A stretch of DNA of 64,000 bases, taken from positions 2,914,001-2,978,000 of the forward strand of contig NZ_AP018165.1 in NCBI RefSeq assembly GCF_002356335.1. Reading direction: 5' to 3'. The translations under genes were made by a program, and so were the position numbers. The notes below the pieces were generated by a model, which was not told the origin of the DNA, ran no database searches, and saw nothing but the letters and a program-made list of their open reading frames with translations. Positions 56,251 through 63,073 of this stretch are shown piece by piece (position 1 is the first letter of the stretch; each line of letters opens with the position of its first letter). Source of the DNA: [Mycobacterium] stephanolepidis (GTDB lineage Bacteria; Actinomycetota; Actinomycetes; Mycobacteriales; Mycobacteriaceae).

Positions 56251-57069
56251 ATCGCGCCAGGCCAGCGGAGCATCGAGTACCGAGAGGTCGTAATCTTTGT
56301 CGGCATCGATCCCCACGGTGAACAACCTCGCACCCACCTCCGCATAGGCGTCGGCCTCCGCGGCCGTCAACCCGCGTGCGGGATCCAACCCCCAGCTCGT
56401 CGAACGCTCGATGTCGTTGTGGTCACGCCCGATTCGTTCGGCCTCGGCGATCAGGATGTCGTTCTTGCGACGATAGGTGTCCACATCGGCGAACGCATGC
56501 CAGATATGGGCGTGCCGAGCCACCAGCGGAATGGTGCGCTTCTCTCCGCCGCCACCTATCAAGATCGGGATGGGACGCACCGGCGCAGGCAGCAACTGAC
56601 CCAACCGGCTCTCGATGCGTTCGAGGCTCTCCTCGAACAGATCGAATCGAGAACCCGCCGTACCGAACTCGTATCCGTAGGTGGTGTAGTCCCTTTCGTA
56701 CCAGCCGGCGCCGACCCCGAGAATCAGCCGACCGTCGCTGATGTGATCGACGGTGCGGGCCATATCGGCCAGCAGATCGGGATTGCGATAGCCCACCCCC
56801 GTCACGAGCAGCCCGATCTCGGCCCGCGACGTGACCTCGGCCCACGAACCCAGGGCGGTCCAGCCCTCGAAATTGTTGACGTCGGGCTGCACCTCGTCGA
56901 GTACCACTCCGGCACTGCTGAGGGCGCCTGCGGGCCAATGGAAGTGGTCATAGCCGAAGATGACGTCCACGCCCTTGTCCTCGGCACGCAGCACGGCGTC
57001 GCGCCACTGCTTGTAGTTCTGCGCCTTTGCGGGGCGCAGTTGAATTCCGATGCGTATGCGTCCGGTCAC
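56239..57069 (-). CDS. LLM-class F420-dependent oxidoreductase
   Basis: This 276-residue luciferase-like TIM-barrel protein has IRIGIQLRPAKAQNYKQWRD, FGYDHFHWPAG, the core LLADMARTVDHISDGRLILG with the hallmark GVGAGWYERDY, and PILIGGGGEKRTIPLVARHA. These motifs bind F420 in mycobacterial members. GTG 57069 is the chosen start; TTG 57081 is upstream. The 3' end overlaps the convergent VOC gene by 12 bases. Substrate unknown. Confidence 0.9.
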   Translation of the reverse strand: MTGRIRIGIQLRPAKAQNYKQWRDAVLRAEDKGVDVIFGYDHFHWPAGALSSAGVVLDEVQPDVNNFEGWTALGSWAEVTSRAEIGLLVTGVGYRNPDLLADMARTVDHISDGRLILGVGAGWYERDYTTYGYEFGTAGSRFDLFEESLERIESRLGQLLPAPVRPIPILIGGGGEKRTIPLVARHAHIWHAFADVDTYRRKNDILIAEAERIGRDHNDIERSTSWGLDPARGLTAAEADAYAEVGARLFTVGIDADKDYDLSVLDAPLAWRDSRS

Positions 57070-57125
57070 ATCGCAGTGCAATTAATCGATCGCCGCCGCT
57101 ATTCCCCGCCGCTTACGCTGCCGCC

Positions 57126-57512
57126 ATGGAACGCGTGAACATTTCGTCGGGCGGCGAATGGGAAGCAGCGGTCGGGTACTCGCGTGCGGTGCGGGTCGGC
57201 CCACACGTAGCCGTCGCGGGCACCACGGCGGCGCGTCAGGGCCAAGCGCCTGTCGGCGGTGACGACATCGCCGAACAGACCCGCGAGGCGCTGCGCCGGG
57301 TCGAGGCGGCACTTAGCCAGGCGGGCGTCACGCTGGGCGATGTCATACGGACCCGCATCTTCGTCACCGATATCGGGCGGTGGCGTGAGGTCGGTTTGGC
57401 CCACGGCGAGTTTTTCGGCGATATCCGTCCGGCGGCCACCATGGTCGAGGTGTCGGCGCTCATCGATCCGGCGCTACTGGTCGAGATCGAGGCCGACGCC
57501 ATCGCGCACTAA
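57126..57512 (+). CDS. RidA/YjgF-family protein (Rv2704-like)
   Basis: This 128-residue protein has the RidA fold and signature QTREALRRVEAALSQAGVTL, then VTDIGRWREV and the closing RPAATMVEVSALIDPALLVE. Canonical RidA hydrolyses reactive enamine/imine intermediates through an Arg near the end; here that region reads IRPAATMVEV, so Arg is at the start of the strand and activity is probable. It sits downstream of sigA in the place of Rv2704. Confidence 0.88.
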   Translation: MERVNISSGGEWEAAVGYSRAVRVGPHVAVAGTTAARQGQAPVGGDDIAEQTREALRRVEAALSQAGVTLGDVIRTRIFVTDIGRWREVGLAHGEFFGDIRPAATMVEVSALIDPALLVEIEADAIAH

Positions 57513-57515
57513 AAT

Positions 57516-57526
57516 TGGTCAGACCA
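57516..57526. promoter_or_regulatory. FadR-type operator upstream of the GntR gene
   Basis: TGGTC-A-GACCA is a perfect palindrome matching the FadR-subfamily consensus TGGTNNNACCA. It lies 38 bases before the GntR start, so autoregulation is likely, and the co-transcribed fatty acid hydroxylase would be controlled too. Confidence 0.7.
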
Positions 57527-57563
57527 CTAGACCTCTTACCAATCGCGGTGCTACCGTGACGGC

Positions 57564-58304
57564 ATGGCACTGCAGCCGATCGCCCGGCAGTCGATACCCG
57601 ATGAGATATTCAGTCAGCTCGCGGCACAGGTCCTCACCGGTGACCGCACCCCGGGTGACACATTGCCCAGCGAGCGCGCACTTGCCGAAGCCCTCGGGGT
57701 GTCTCGCACCGCGGTCCGCGAAGCGTTGGGCCGTCTGGAGCGCTCGGGCCTGATTCACATCCGTCAGGGCGGGTCCACGGTGATCCGGGATTACCGCAGC
57801 GACGCCGGCTTCGACGTGCTGCCGCTACTGCTCGCCTACGGCGGAGATGTGGATCGCCGCACGCTGGCGAGCGTCATCGAAGCCCGGGCCATTATCGGCC
57901 CTCAGGTGGCACGCTTGGCCGCACAACGATCTCACCAGAGCCCCGGTGTCGCAGATCGACTGCGCGCAATGACCGTCGACCTGGAATCGGAAAACGATCC
58001 GCTGCAACGAATGTGGCAAGCGCTCGGATTCTGGGAGCTGGTCATCGACACCGCCGACTCGATTGCCTTCCGGCTGGTGTTCAACACCATGCGCGACTCC
58101 TATGTGCGGGCGCTGGACGTCCTCGTCAACGTGATGGCCGCCGAAGTCGGCGACATCGGCCACTACCGCGCACTCGCCGAAGCCATTGCCGCGCAAGATC
58201 CTGACGCCGCGCAAGAGGCCGCCGTTGCAATGCTTGCCTTGGGCACCAAGGCCTTTGACGAACTCCTGGAGGAACTCATGGACGAATCGGAGAACCAGAA
58301 ATGA
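57564..58304 (+). CDS. GntR-family regulator, FadR subfamily
   Basis: This 246-residue protein has an N-terminal winged helix with LPSERALAEALGVSRTAVRE and LGRLERSGLIHIRQGGSTVI, and an all-helical C-terminal FadR-type ligand domain (FCD) from about residue 90. A TGGTCAGACCA operator lies just upstream. It overlaps the fatty acid hydroxylase gene by ATGA, so the likely signal is a fatty acid or acyl-CoA, by inference. Confidence 0.9.
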   Translation: MALQPIARQSIPDEIFSQLAAQVLTGDRTPGDTLPSERALAEALGVSRTAVREALGRLERSGLIHIRQGGSTVIRDYRSDAGFDVLPLLLAYGGDVDRRTLASVIEARAIIGPQVARLAAQRSHQSPGVADRLRAMTVDLESENDPLQRMWQALGFWELVIDTADSIAFRLVFNTMRDSYVRALDVLVNVMAAEVGDIGHYRALAEAIAAQDPDAAQEAAVAMLALGTKAFDELLEELMDESENQK

Positions 58305-58963
58305 CCCGTACCGCACGAAAGTCGATGACTCTGCGCGATGCCCTTGTCGAATTCGTCAAGCACCCCACCCCATGGATGCTTGTTGTATGGTCCGCCGCAC
58401 TATTGGGCGCCCGACTCTCCATCGGCGGTTGGACCATCGCCGATGCCATCACACCCGTTGTGCTGGTGGCCATCTCCCCCGTCGCCGAGTGGCTGATCCA
58501 CGTCGGGATACTGCATTGGCGCCCACGCTCGGTGGGACCGGTGAAAATCGACTCGCGGCTCGCTCGTGATCACCGCCTGCATCATCAGGATCCGCGGGAC
58601 ATCCCGCTGGTGTTCATCCCCTGGCCAAGTCTGGTCGTGGTGATCATCGGACTGACCCTAGCCGCGTTCTTTGCGTTCCCGCGCACGGAACTTGGACTCA
58701 CCTTCGCACTCACGGTGGCATTGTTCCTGGTGTTCTACGAGTGGACGCATTACCTCGTCCACACCGACTACAAACCGCGTCACGCGATCTATCGCGCGGT
58801 CTGGCGAAACCACCGGTACCACCACTTCAAGAATGAGAACTACTGGTTTACCGTCACCAGTTCGGGAACCGCCGACCGCCTACTCGGAACCTATCCGGAT
58901 CCACAACAGGTGCAGTCTTCCCCGACGGTACGAAATCTGCACGCGTCCAGCATCACTGGCTAG
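58301..58963 (+). CDS. Fatty acid hydroxylase / sterol desaturase superfamily membrane diiron enzyme
   Basis: This 220-residue protein has four to five hydrophobic helices. The eight-His diiron motif set is visible: EWLIH, RDHRLHHQ, THYLVHTDY and RNHRYHHFKNENYW. Superfamily members hydroxylate or desaturate lipids, carotenoids or fatty acids with O2. It is translationally coupled to the FadR-type regulator. The stop TAG shares CTAG with the convergent 55-residue membrane peptide gene. Confidence 0.88.
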   Translation: MTRTARKSMTLRDALVEFVKHPTPWMLVVWSAALLGARLSIGGWTIADAITPVVLVAISPVAEWLIHVGILHWRPRSVGPVKIDSRLARDHRLHHQDPRDIPLVFIPWPSLVVVIIGLTLAAFFAFPRTELGLTFALTVALFLVFYEWTHYLVHTDYKPRHAIYRAVWRNHRYHHFKNENYWFTVTSSGTADRLLGTYPDPQQVQSSPTVRNLHASSITG

Positions 58964-59127
58964 CTTCCGGCGTCTGGCCCATAGCTGGCACCCGAGTAGC
59001 CAGTCTGTTGATGATCTAGCGCATCAGGGTGATTTCGCGGCCGACTACCCGAATTGGTCACCACGAAGAAGCCCAACCCGACAACCAGCAGCACTGCCAC
59101 CGTCACTATGACGATGACAGCGGTCAT
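58960..59127 (-). CDS. 55-aa single-pass membrane peptide in the MNIO operon
   Basis: A short open frame: ATG 59127 overlaps the TGA of the upstream MNIO partner in TGATG (a GTG at 59130 is also in frame). The product has one N-terminal hydrophobic helix (MTAVIVIVTVAVLLVVGLGF) and a polar tail with Asn, His, Tyr and Gly, ending DAGS. No Cys. The coupling to the DUF692 pair makes it a real gene candidate and a possible substrate or localisation partner. The stop shares CTAG with the hydroxylase gene. Confidence 0.6.
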   Translation of the reverse strand: MTAVIVIVTVAVLLVVGLGFFVVTNSGSRPRNHPDALDHQQTGYSGASYGPDAGS

Positions 59128-59564
59128 CACGCCTCAGCCCGCTCCGGCCGTAATGCGAAGTAGCGCAGCTTCTTTCCAAATGCGATCTGAAGTTCCCGCC
59201 GACCTCCGCGACGCACGAGGGCGATCCGGCGAAGACCCTCGGCGACCTCGCGATCCATCATCCAGTCGCGCAGCCGCGGCAGCTCGTAGCTGTATATGCG
59301 AAACTCTTTGGCGTCACACAGCGCGCAGCATCTCATGGAGTGCAGGCGCGCGTATTGCTCGAATTCGTACTCCCAGTTGGGCAGTTCAGCGAGCCACGGC
59401 ACCGCATTGGCGACGTCGAAACGCCGCTTGCTCCGCAGTTGCACACCGGCGGTCAGCGCCGTGTACTCGTCGAAACCCGACGGGGCATTACCGGCAAGCA
59501 GATCCGACAGCACCGACAGTTGACGGCGCCGCAAGACCTCGCGGTTGTCAAGCATGAACAACAC
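59127..59564 (-). CDS. MNIO-associated partner protein (145 aa) with CCALC motif
   Basis: This protein of 145 residues (142 from ATG 59555) begins VLRRRQLSVLSDLLAGNAPSGFD, a helical part that could correspond to the partner subunits that hold peptide substrates for DUF692 enzymes, and has a Cys cluster (HSMRCCALCDAKEF, Cys79/80/83). The C-terminal RRELQIAFGKKLRYFAL is basic. Start and stop overlap both neighbours, so it is co-translated with MNIO. Family not recognised with certainty; partner role is inferred from position. Confidence 0.65.
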   Translation of the reverse strand: MLFMLDNREVLRRRQLSVLSDLLAGNAPSGFDEYTALTAGVQLRSKRRFDVANAVPWLAELPNWEYEFEQYARLHSMRCCALCDAKEFRIYSYELPRLRDWMMDREVAEGLRRIALVRRGGRRELQIAFGKKLRYFALRPERAEA

Positions 59565-60444
59565 CGGCCTTGATCGCCTGGCGGACCACCGAAAGGTCGG
59601 CGCTCACGCTGGCTTCGTCGATCGATCCATCGCGTTCGATGAGCACGCCCAGGCCGCGACCCGAGGTGAGCACCACGAGCTCGGTGAGCAGATCCGCCAC
59701 CGGGTCGATGATGGTGTCGGAGTGGGTATCCCAGTACAGGTCACCCTCGAACCGGCCACCGGCGATGTGCACGTACGCGACACGCTCAAGGGGGAAACGG
59801 CGCAGCAGCGCGATGGGATCGGTGCCCGAGGCCACCGCCGTCGCGTACAGGTTGGGCACGTCGAGCACCAGCCAACAGCCGGTGCGCCGGGACAGCTCCC
59901 GCAGGTAGTCGGCCTCGCTCAGCTCGTTCTCGGGCCACTGCAAGGTGGTGGCCACATTCTCCAGCGCCAACGGCACACCGAGGTCGTCTTGCACTCGGGA
60001 AACGTTGTCCACCAACACATCCAAAGCCAATGTGGTGCGCGGCGGAGCCACCAGGTGCCCCGCTTCGAGCACACCGTGCTGGCCCCCACTTTCAAAGCCT
60101 GCCCGTACGAACGCCACATGCTCGCTGACCATCGGAGCATCAAGTTCCGCGGCCAGGGCCGCCAGGTGCTTGACGCGCTTGGCATCGGGCAGATCGGCTC
60201 CGGCAAGACCCAATGACACGCCGTGCGGCACGACGACGGTGCCCGCCTCACGAAGGCGCATCAGTTCGACGGGCAGCGCTCCGGGACGAAAGTTCTCGGC
60301 GACGATCTCGGTGAAGGCGAGGCTCAGGGTGTCGTCCGTGACGGCTCCCTGGTTGAACATCGCAGCAAGCTCTGGGCGCCACGAGGCGCCGACCGCGGGC
60401 TCATCGGCCAGCACGGTCTTAAGCGGGTGATTTGAAGAGGCCAC
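59548..60444 (-). CDS. DUF692/MNIO-family multinuclear iron oxidase (MbnB/TglH-like)
   Basis: This 298-residue TIM-barrel protein has DUF692 motifs in order: TEIVAENF (residues 45-52), VPHGVSLGLAGADL (72-85), VSEHVAF (106-112), LALENVATT (159-167), LVLDVPNLYATAV (192-204), VHIAGGRFEGD (225-235), WDTHSDTIIDPV (238-249) and ERDGSIDEAS (270-279). The usual first His near the N-terminus is not visible: SWRPELAAMF stands in its place. Family members modify Cys, Asp or other residues in peptides using Fe clusters. GTG 60444 has a GGGGG-type site. It heads an operon with a partner and a membrane peptide. Confidence 0.88.
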   Translation of the reverse strand: MASSNHPLKTVLADEPAVGASWRPELAAMFNQGAVTDDTLSLAFTEIVAENFRPGALPVELMRLREAGTVVVPHGVSLGLAGADLPDAKRVKHLAALAAELDAPMVSEHVAFVRAGFESGGQHGVLEAGHLVAPPRTTLALDVLVDNVSRVQDDLGVPLALENVATTLQWPENELSEADYLRELSRRTGCWLVLDVPNLYATAVASGTDPIALLRRFPLERVAYVHIAGGRFEGDLYWDTHSDTIIDPVADLLTELVVLTSGRGLGVLIERDGSIDEASVSADLSVVRQAIKAGVVHA

Positions 60445-60486
60445 CGCGGTTACCCCCTTATCTCAAGACCGACGAACTACGCCAGT

Positions 60487-60885
60487 CTAGCTACCACGTT
60501 GATAGCTTAGGAAGTGCTTAGGTGCCAGCGGCTCAAAAAAGCCATCCGATCCCGGCCGGAAGTTCGCCACGGAAGTAACTGCGGCGATCGGCAGCGGTCC
60601 GTACAGATGAGGGAACAGCATCGATTCGGGGTCGCTCGGCACGCCCGGTTCCCAACGTACCGGAGAGTCAAGCAGATTCAGGGCAACAGACAATACGACC
60701 AGATCACACCTTCCGCGATACAAGCGGTTGGCCGGAAGGTGAACCTGGTATGGCTCGGAAAGGTGAATAAATCCCGTTTCGGCCAGTGACGTGGGCCGAT
60801 GCTCCCCCTCTTCACCCGCCAAAGCCCACTCCTCGACGGAACAGATGTGAACGAGTTCGGGTTCACCCGGCGGCATCGACTGCAT
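60487..60885 (-). CDS. DUF952 domain protein
   Basis: This 132-residue protein has the DUF952 pattern: LVHICSVEEWALAGEEGEH, TGFIHLSEPYQVHLPANRLY and FPHLYGPLPIAAVTSVANF. DUF952 resembles glutathione-S-transferase/ADP-ribosyl-type folds and has no established activity. ATG 60885 is used; ATG 60876 is possible. It precedes the MNIO gene by 42 bases on the same strand, so it may belong to that operon. Confidence 0.82.
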   Translation of the reverse strand: MQSMPPGEPELVHICSVEEWALAGEEGEHRPTSLAETGFIHLSEPYQVHLPANRLYRGRCDLVVLSVALNLLDSPVRWEPGVPSDPESMLFPHLYGPLPIAAVTSVANFRPGSDGFFEPLAPKHFLSYQRGS

Positions 60886-60950
60886 CACACCAGCCTGCCT
60901 CAACGCTGTAACGCCCTCGACGTGAGCCGCGACACACCGGACACACGCGG

Positions 60951-60976
60951 GGAACAACCGAAACCCCCCAAACGTC
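60951..60976 (+). promoter_or_regulatory. SigE/SigH-type ECF promoter for the DUF7455 gene
   Basis: GGAAC (60951-60955), 17 bases, CGTC (60973-60976). The same architecture with CGTT occurs upstream of sigB in this window. The predicted start near 60983 leaves a leader of about 64 bases. Confidence 0.5.
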
Positions 60977-61046
60977 TGACAAAGTACATACATAGGCGCC
61001 GAGCGGTTAACCGGACCGCAAAGCTCAGGAGAGATACGGAGGAGCC

Positions 61047-61241
61047 ATGAACGCAACTCTGACCAGTCCAGAGCTGACGAAGGCTGACCGCTGCGATCGT
61101 TGCGGTGCGGCTGCTCGAGTCCGCGCCACACTCCCGTCGGGAGCGCAGCTGCTCTTTTGCCAGCACCATGCCAATGAGCACTCCGAGAAGCTGAGCGCGA
61201 TGTCGGCGGTGCTGTACATCAGCGGTCCGGACGAGGATTAG
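61047..61241 (+). CDS. DUF7455 small zinc-ribbon protein
   Basis: This 64-residue protein has a preceding GGAGG. It holds DRCDRCGAAARVRATLPSGA and LLFCQHHANEHSEKL, a Cys-x2-Cys plus Cys-x2-His zinc-binding set. Conserved in actinobacteria near sigma genes, function unknown; the GGAAC-N17-CGTC promoter upstream suggests stress induction. Confidence 0.85.
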   Translation: MNATLTSPELTKADRCDRCGAAARVRATLPSGAQLLFCQHHANEHSEKLSAMSAVLYISGPDED

Positions 61242-61297
61242 TCACCGCGGTTTCACCCCCGGTAAGTACTGCTGACCATCCCATCAGGAATGCTGGT

Positions 61298-62278
61298 GTG
61301 GCCATGAGTGATAAGCCACGCCATGTCTCGTTCGGTCGAGACGTCCTGCACGTAATGCGCCGCACGGCCGTAAAGAGTTGGGACGACTCGATTTTCGCGC
61401 AGTCGGCGCAGGCCGCCTTCTGGCAGGTCTTGTCGCTGCCGCCGCTGCTTTTGGGCATCCTGGGGAGCCTGACGTTCGTCGGGCCGCTGTTCGGACCGGA
61501 CACGCTGCCCGAGATTCAGGAGCGAATCCTGCGGGTGGCCAACAGTGTTTTCAGCAAGAGCGTGGTCACCGAGATCATCGAGCCCACCATCATCGACATC
61601 ATGCGCGACGGGCGCGGCGAGGTGGTGTCCATCGGATTCGTCATCTCGCTGTGGGCAGGGTCCTCGGCGATTTCGAGCTTCGTGGACTCCGTCGTCGAGG
61701 CGCACGACCAGACACCGCTGCGCCATCCCGTGCGCCAGCGGTTCTTTGCGCTGGGCCTGTACGTCGCCGCGCTGGCGATGGCGGTGGTGACCTTGCCGGT
61801 CATCGCCCTCGGACCCAAGCGGATCGCCGAGGTGGTACCCGACTCGTGGAATGCGCTGCTGCGTTATGGCTACTTCCCGCTGTTCGGCATCGCGTTGGTG
61901 GCCCTGGTGACGCTGCTGTACCGGGTATCCCTACCGCGGCCGCTTCCTTCGCATCGGCTGTGGATCGGTGCGCTGCTGGCGGTGACGTTCTTCGTGATCG
62001 CCAGCCTGGGGCTGCGGTTCTACCTGAACTGGATCACCCGCACCGGATACACCTATGGCGCGCTGGCCACGCCCATCGCGTTCTTGCTGTTCGCGTTCAT
62101 GCTCGGATTCGCGATCGTGCTGGGCGCCGAACTGAATGCCGCGATCGAGGAGAACTGGCCGGCCGGGGCCACCCACGCCCGGCAGCTCCGGGAATGGCTG
62201 AGCCCCCAAAATGGTGAGAACACCGCCCCGAGCAGCCCTGATGAGGCGGCTCCGGACAAGGCCCCCGAAGGCTGCTAG
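61298..62278 (+). CDS. YihY/BrkB-family membrane protein (Rv2707-like)
   Basis: This 326-residue protein has six membrane helices and the YihY core: SWDDSIFAQSAQAAFWQVLS, FVISLWAGSSAISSFVDSV and TYGALATPIAFLLFAFMLGF near the end, followed by LGAELNAAIEE. Once named ribonuclease BN, the family is now considered a membrane protein of unknown role. GTG 61298 has AGGAA seven bases upstream; ATG 61304 is alternative. The stop shares CTAG with the convergent DUF3039 gene. Confidence 0.88.
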   Translation: MAMSDKPRHVSFGRDVLHVMRRTAVKSWDDSIFAQSAQAAFWQVLSLPPLLLGILGSLTFVGPLFGPDTLPEIQERILRVANSVFSKSVVTEIIEPTIIDIMRDGRGEVVSIGFVISLWAGSSAISSFVDSVVEAHDQTPLRHPVRQRFFALGLYVAALAMAVVTLPVIALGPKRIAEVVPDSWNALLRYGYFPLFGIALVALVTLLYRVSLPRPLPSHRLWIGALLAVTFFVIASLGLRFYLNWITRTGYTYGALATPIAFLLFAFMLGFAIVLGAELNAAIEENWPAGATHARQLREWLSPQNGENTAPSSPDEAAPDKAPEGC

Positions 62279-62508
62279 TCCTTTTTCATCATTTCGTAGA
62301 TGCGCTTGCAGTCGGGGCACACCGGCGAGCCGGGCTTGGCCGACTTGGTGACGGGAAAAACTTCACCGCACAGCGCGACCACATGGTTTCCCATGACCGC
62401 GCTCTCCACGATCTTGTCCTTCTTGACGTAGTGAAAGACCTTCGGCCTGTCACTGTCGGTGCTCTCGTCGACGGTGGTGTCCGGACGCTCGAGCGTCTGC
62501 GTGTCCAT
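62275..62508 (-). CDS. DUF3039 zinc-ribbon protein (Rv2708c-like)
   Basis: This 77-residue protein has KVFHYVKKDKIVESAVMGNH, VVALCGEVF and GSPVCPDCKRIYEMM, so one Cys and a Cys-x2-Cys form a likely zinc site. It is conserved in actinobacteria between sigA and sigB. The divergent DUF3099 gene begins 26 bases away. Confidence 0.87.
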   Translation of the reverse strand: MDTQTLERPDTTVDESTDSDRPKVFHYVKKDKIVESAVMGNHVVALCGEVFPVTKSAKPGSPVCPDCKRIYEMMKKD

Positions 62509-62533
62509 CCCTACATTGTGACATCCTGGAGAT

Positions 62534-62926
62534 ATGAGAAAAGAGCTGTCGTTCGATGACGACGGCCACCCTGTACTCATCACAGCGGCCGCGGTCTCGG
62601 TCGAAGAACAACACCGCGCCCGGGTACGCCGCTATTTGACGCTGATGGCGTTCCGGATCCCGGCACTACTGGGCGCCGCCTGGGCCTACAGCGTGTGGCA
62701 CAACGGGTGGATCTCGCTGGCGATCTTGGCGGCATCGATCCCACTGCCCTGGATGGCGGTGCTCATCGCCAACGACCGGCCCGCCCGCAAGGCCGAGGAA
62801 CCGCGCCGCTACGGGCCCCAGGAACAACGGCACTCGCTGTTTCCCACGGCGGAACGCCGAGCGATTGATCCCGCGCCTCCGCCGCAACCGCACACCCCGC
62901 CGGAAGGCTCCGCTGGCCCGTCTTAG
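62534..62926 (+). CDS. DUF3099 small membrane protein (Rv2709-like)
   Basis: This 130-residue protein has an N-terminal soluble part (ITAAAVSVEEQHRARVRRYL), two hydrophobic helices (about 38-80) and a Pro-rich C-terminal tail (EPRRYGPQ onward). The ATG at 62534 has a close GGAG, and TACATT (62512-62517) could be a -10 box. Function unknown; matches Rv2709 by position before sigB. Confidence 0.85.
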   Translation: MRKELSFDDDGHPVLITAAAVSVEEQHRARVRRYLTLMAFRIPALLGAAWAYSVWHNGWISLAILAASIPLPWMAVLIANDRPARKAEEPRRYGPQEQRHSLFPTAERRAIDPAPPPQPHTPPEGSAGPS

Positions 62927-63009
62927 GGACAGCTATGTCAATTCTCAGGACATTCTCAGCTGCTAGCTCGAAATCCGCAGGTCAGTGACGGCGCCATTTG
63001 GGAACCTCA

Positions 63010-63035
63010 GGAACTTTCTGGGCCACCCGGGCGTT
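63010..63035 (+). promoter_or_regulatory. SigE/SigH-type ECF promoter of sigB
   Basis: GGAAC (63010-63014), 17 bases, CGTT (63032-63035). This matches the known stress-sigma promoter architecture upstream of sigB in M. tuberculosis. The transcript would start near 63042, leaving about 31 bases with AGGAGG before the ATG. Confidence 0.75.
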
Positions 63036-63073
63036 GCAACTCATGAGACCTACGGATCAACTAGGAGGCAGCG

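Noticed and set aside
59054..59557. 167-codon plus-strand frame opposite the MNIO partner
   Set aside because: Low-complexity Thr/Ala/Arg translation; the minus strand carries the coupled small genes.
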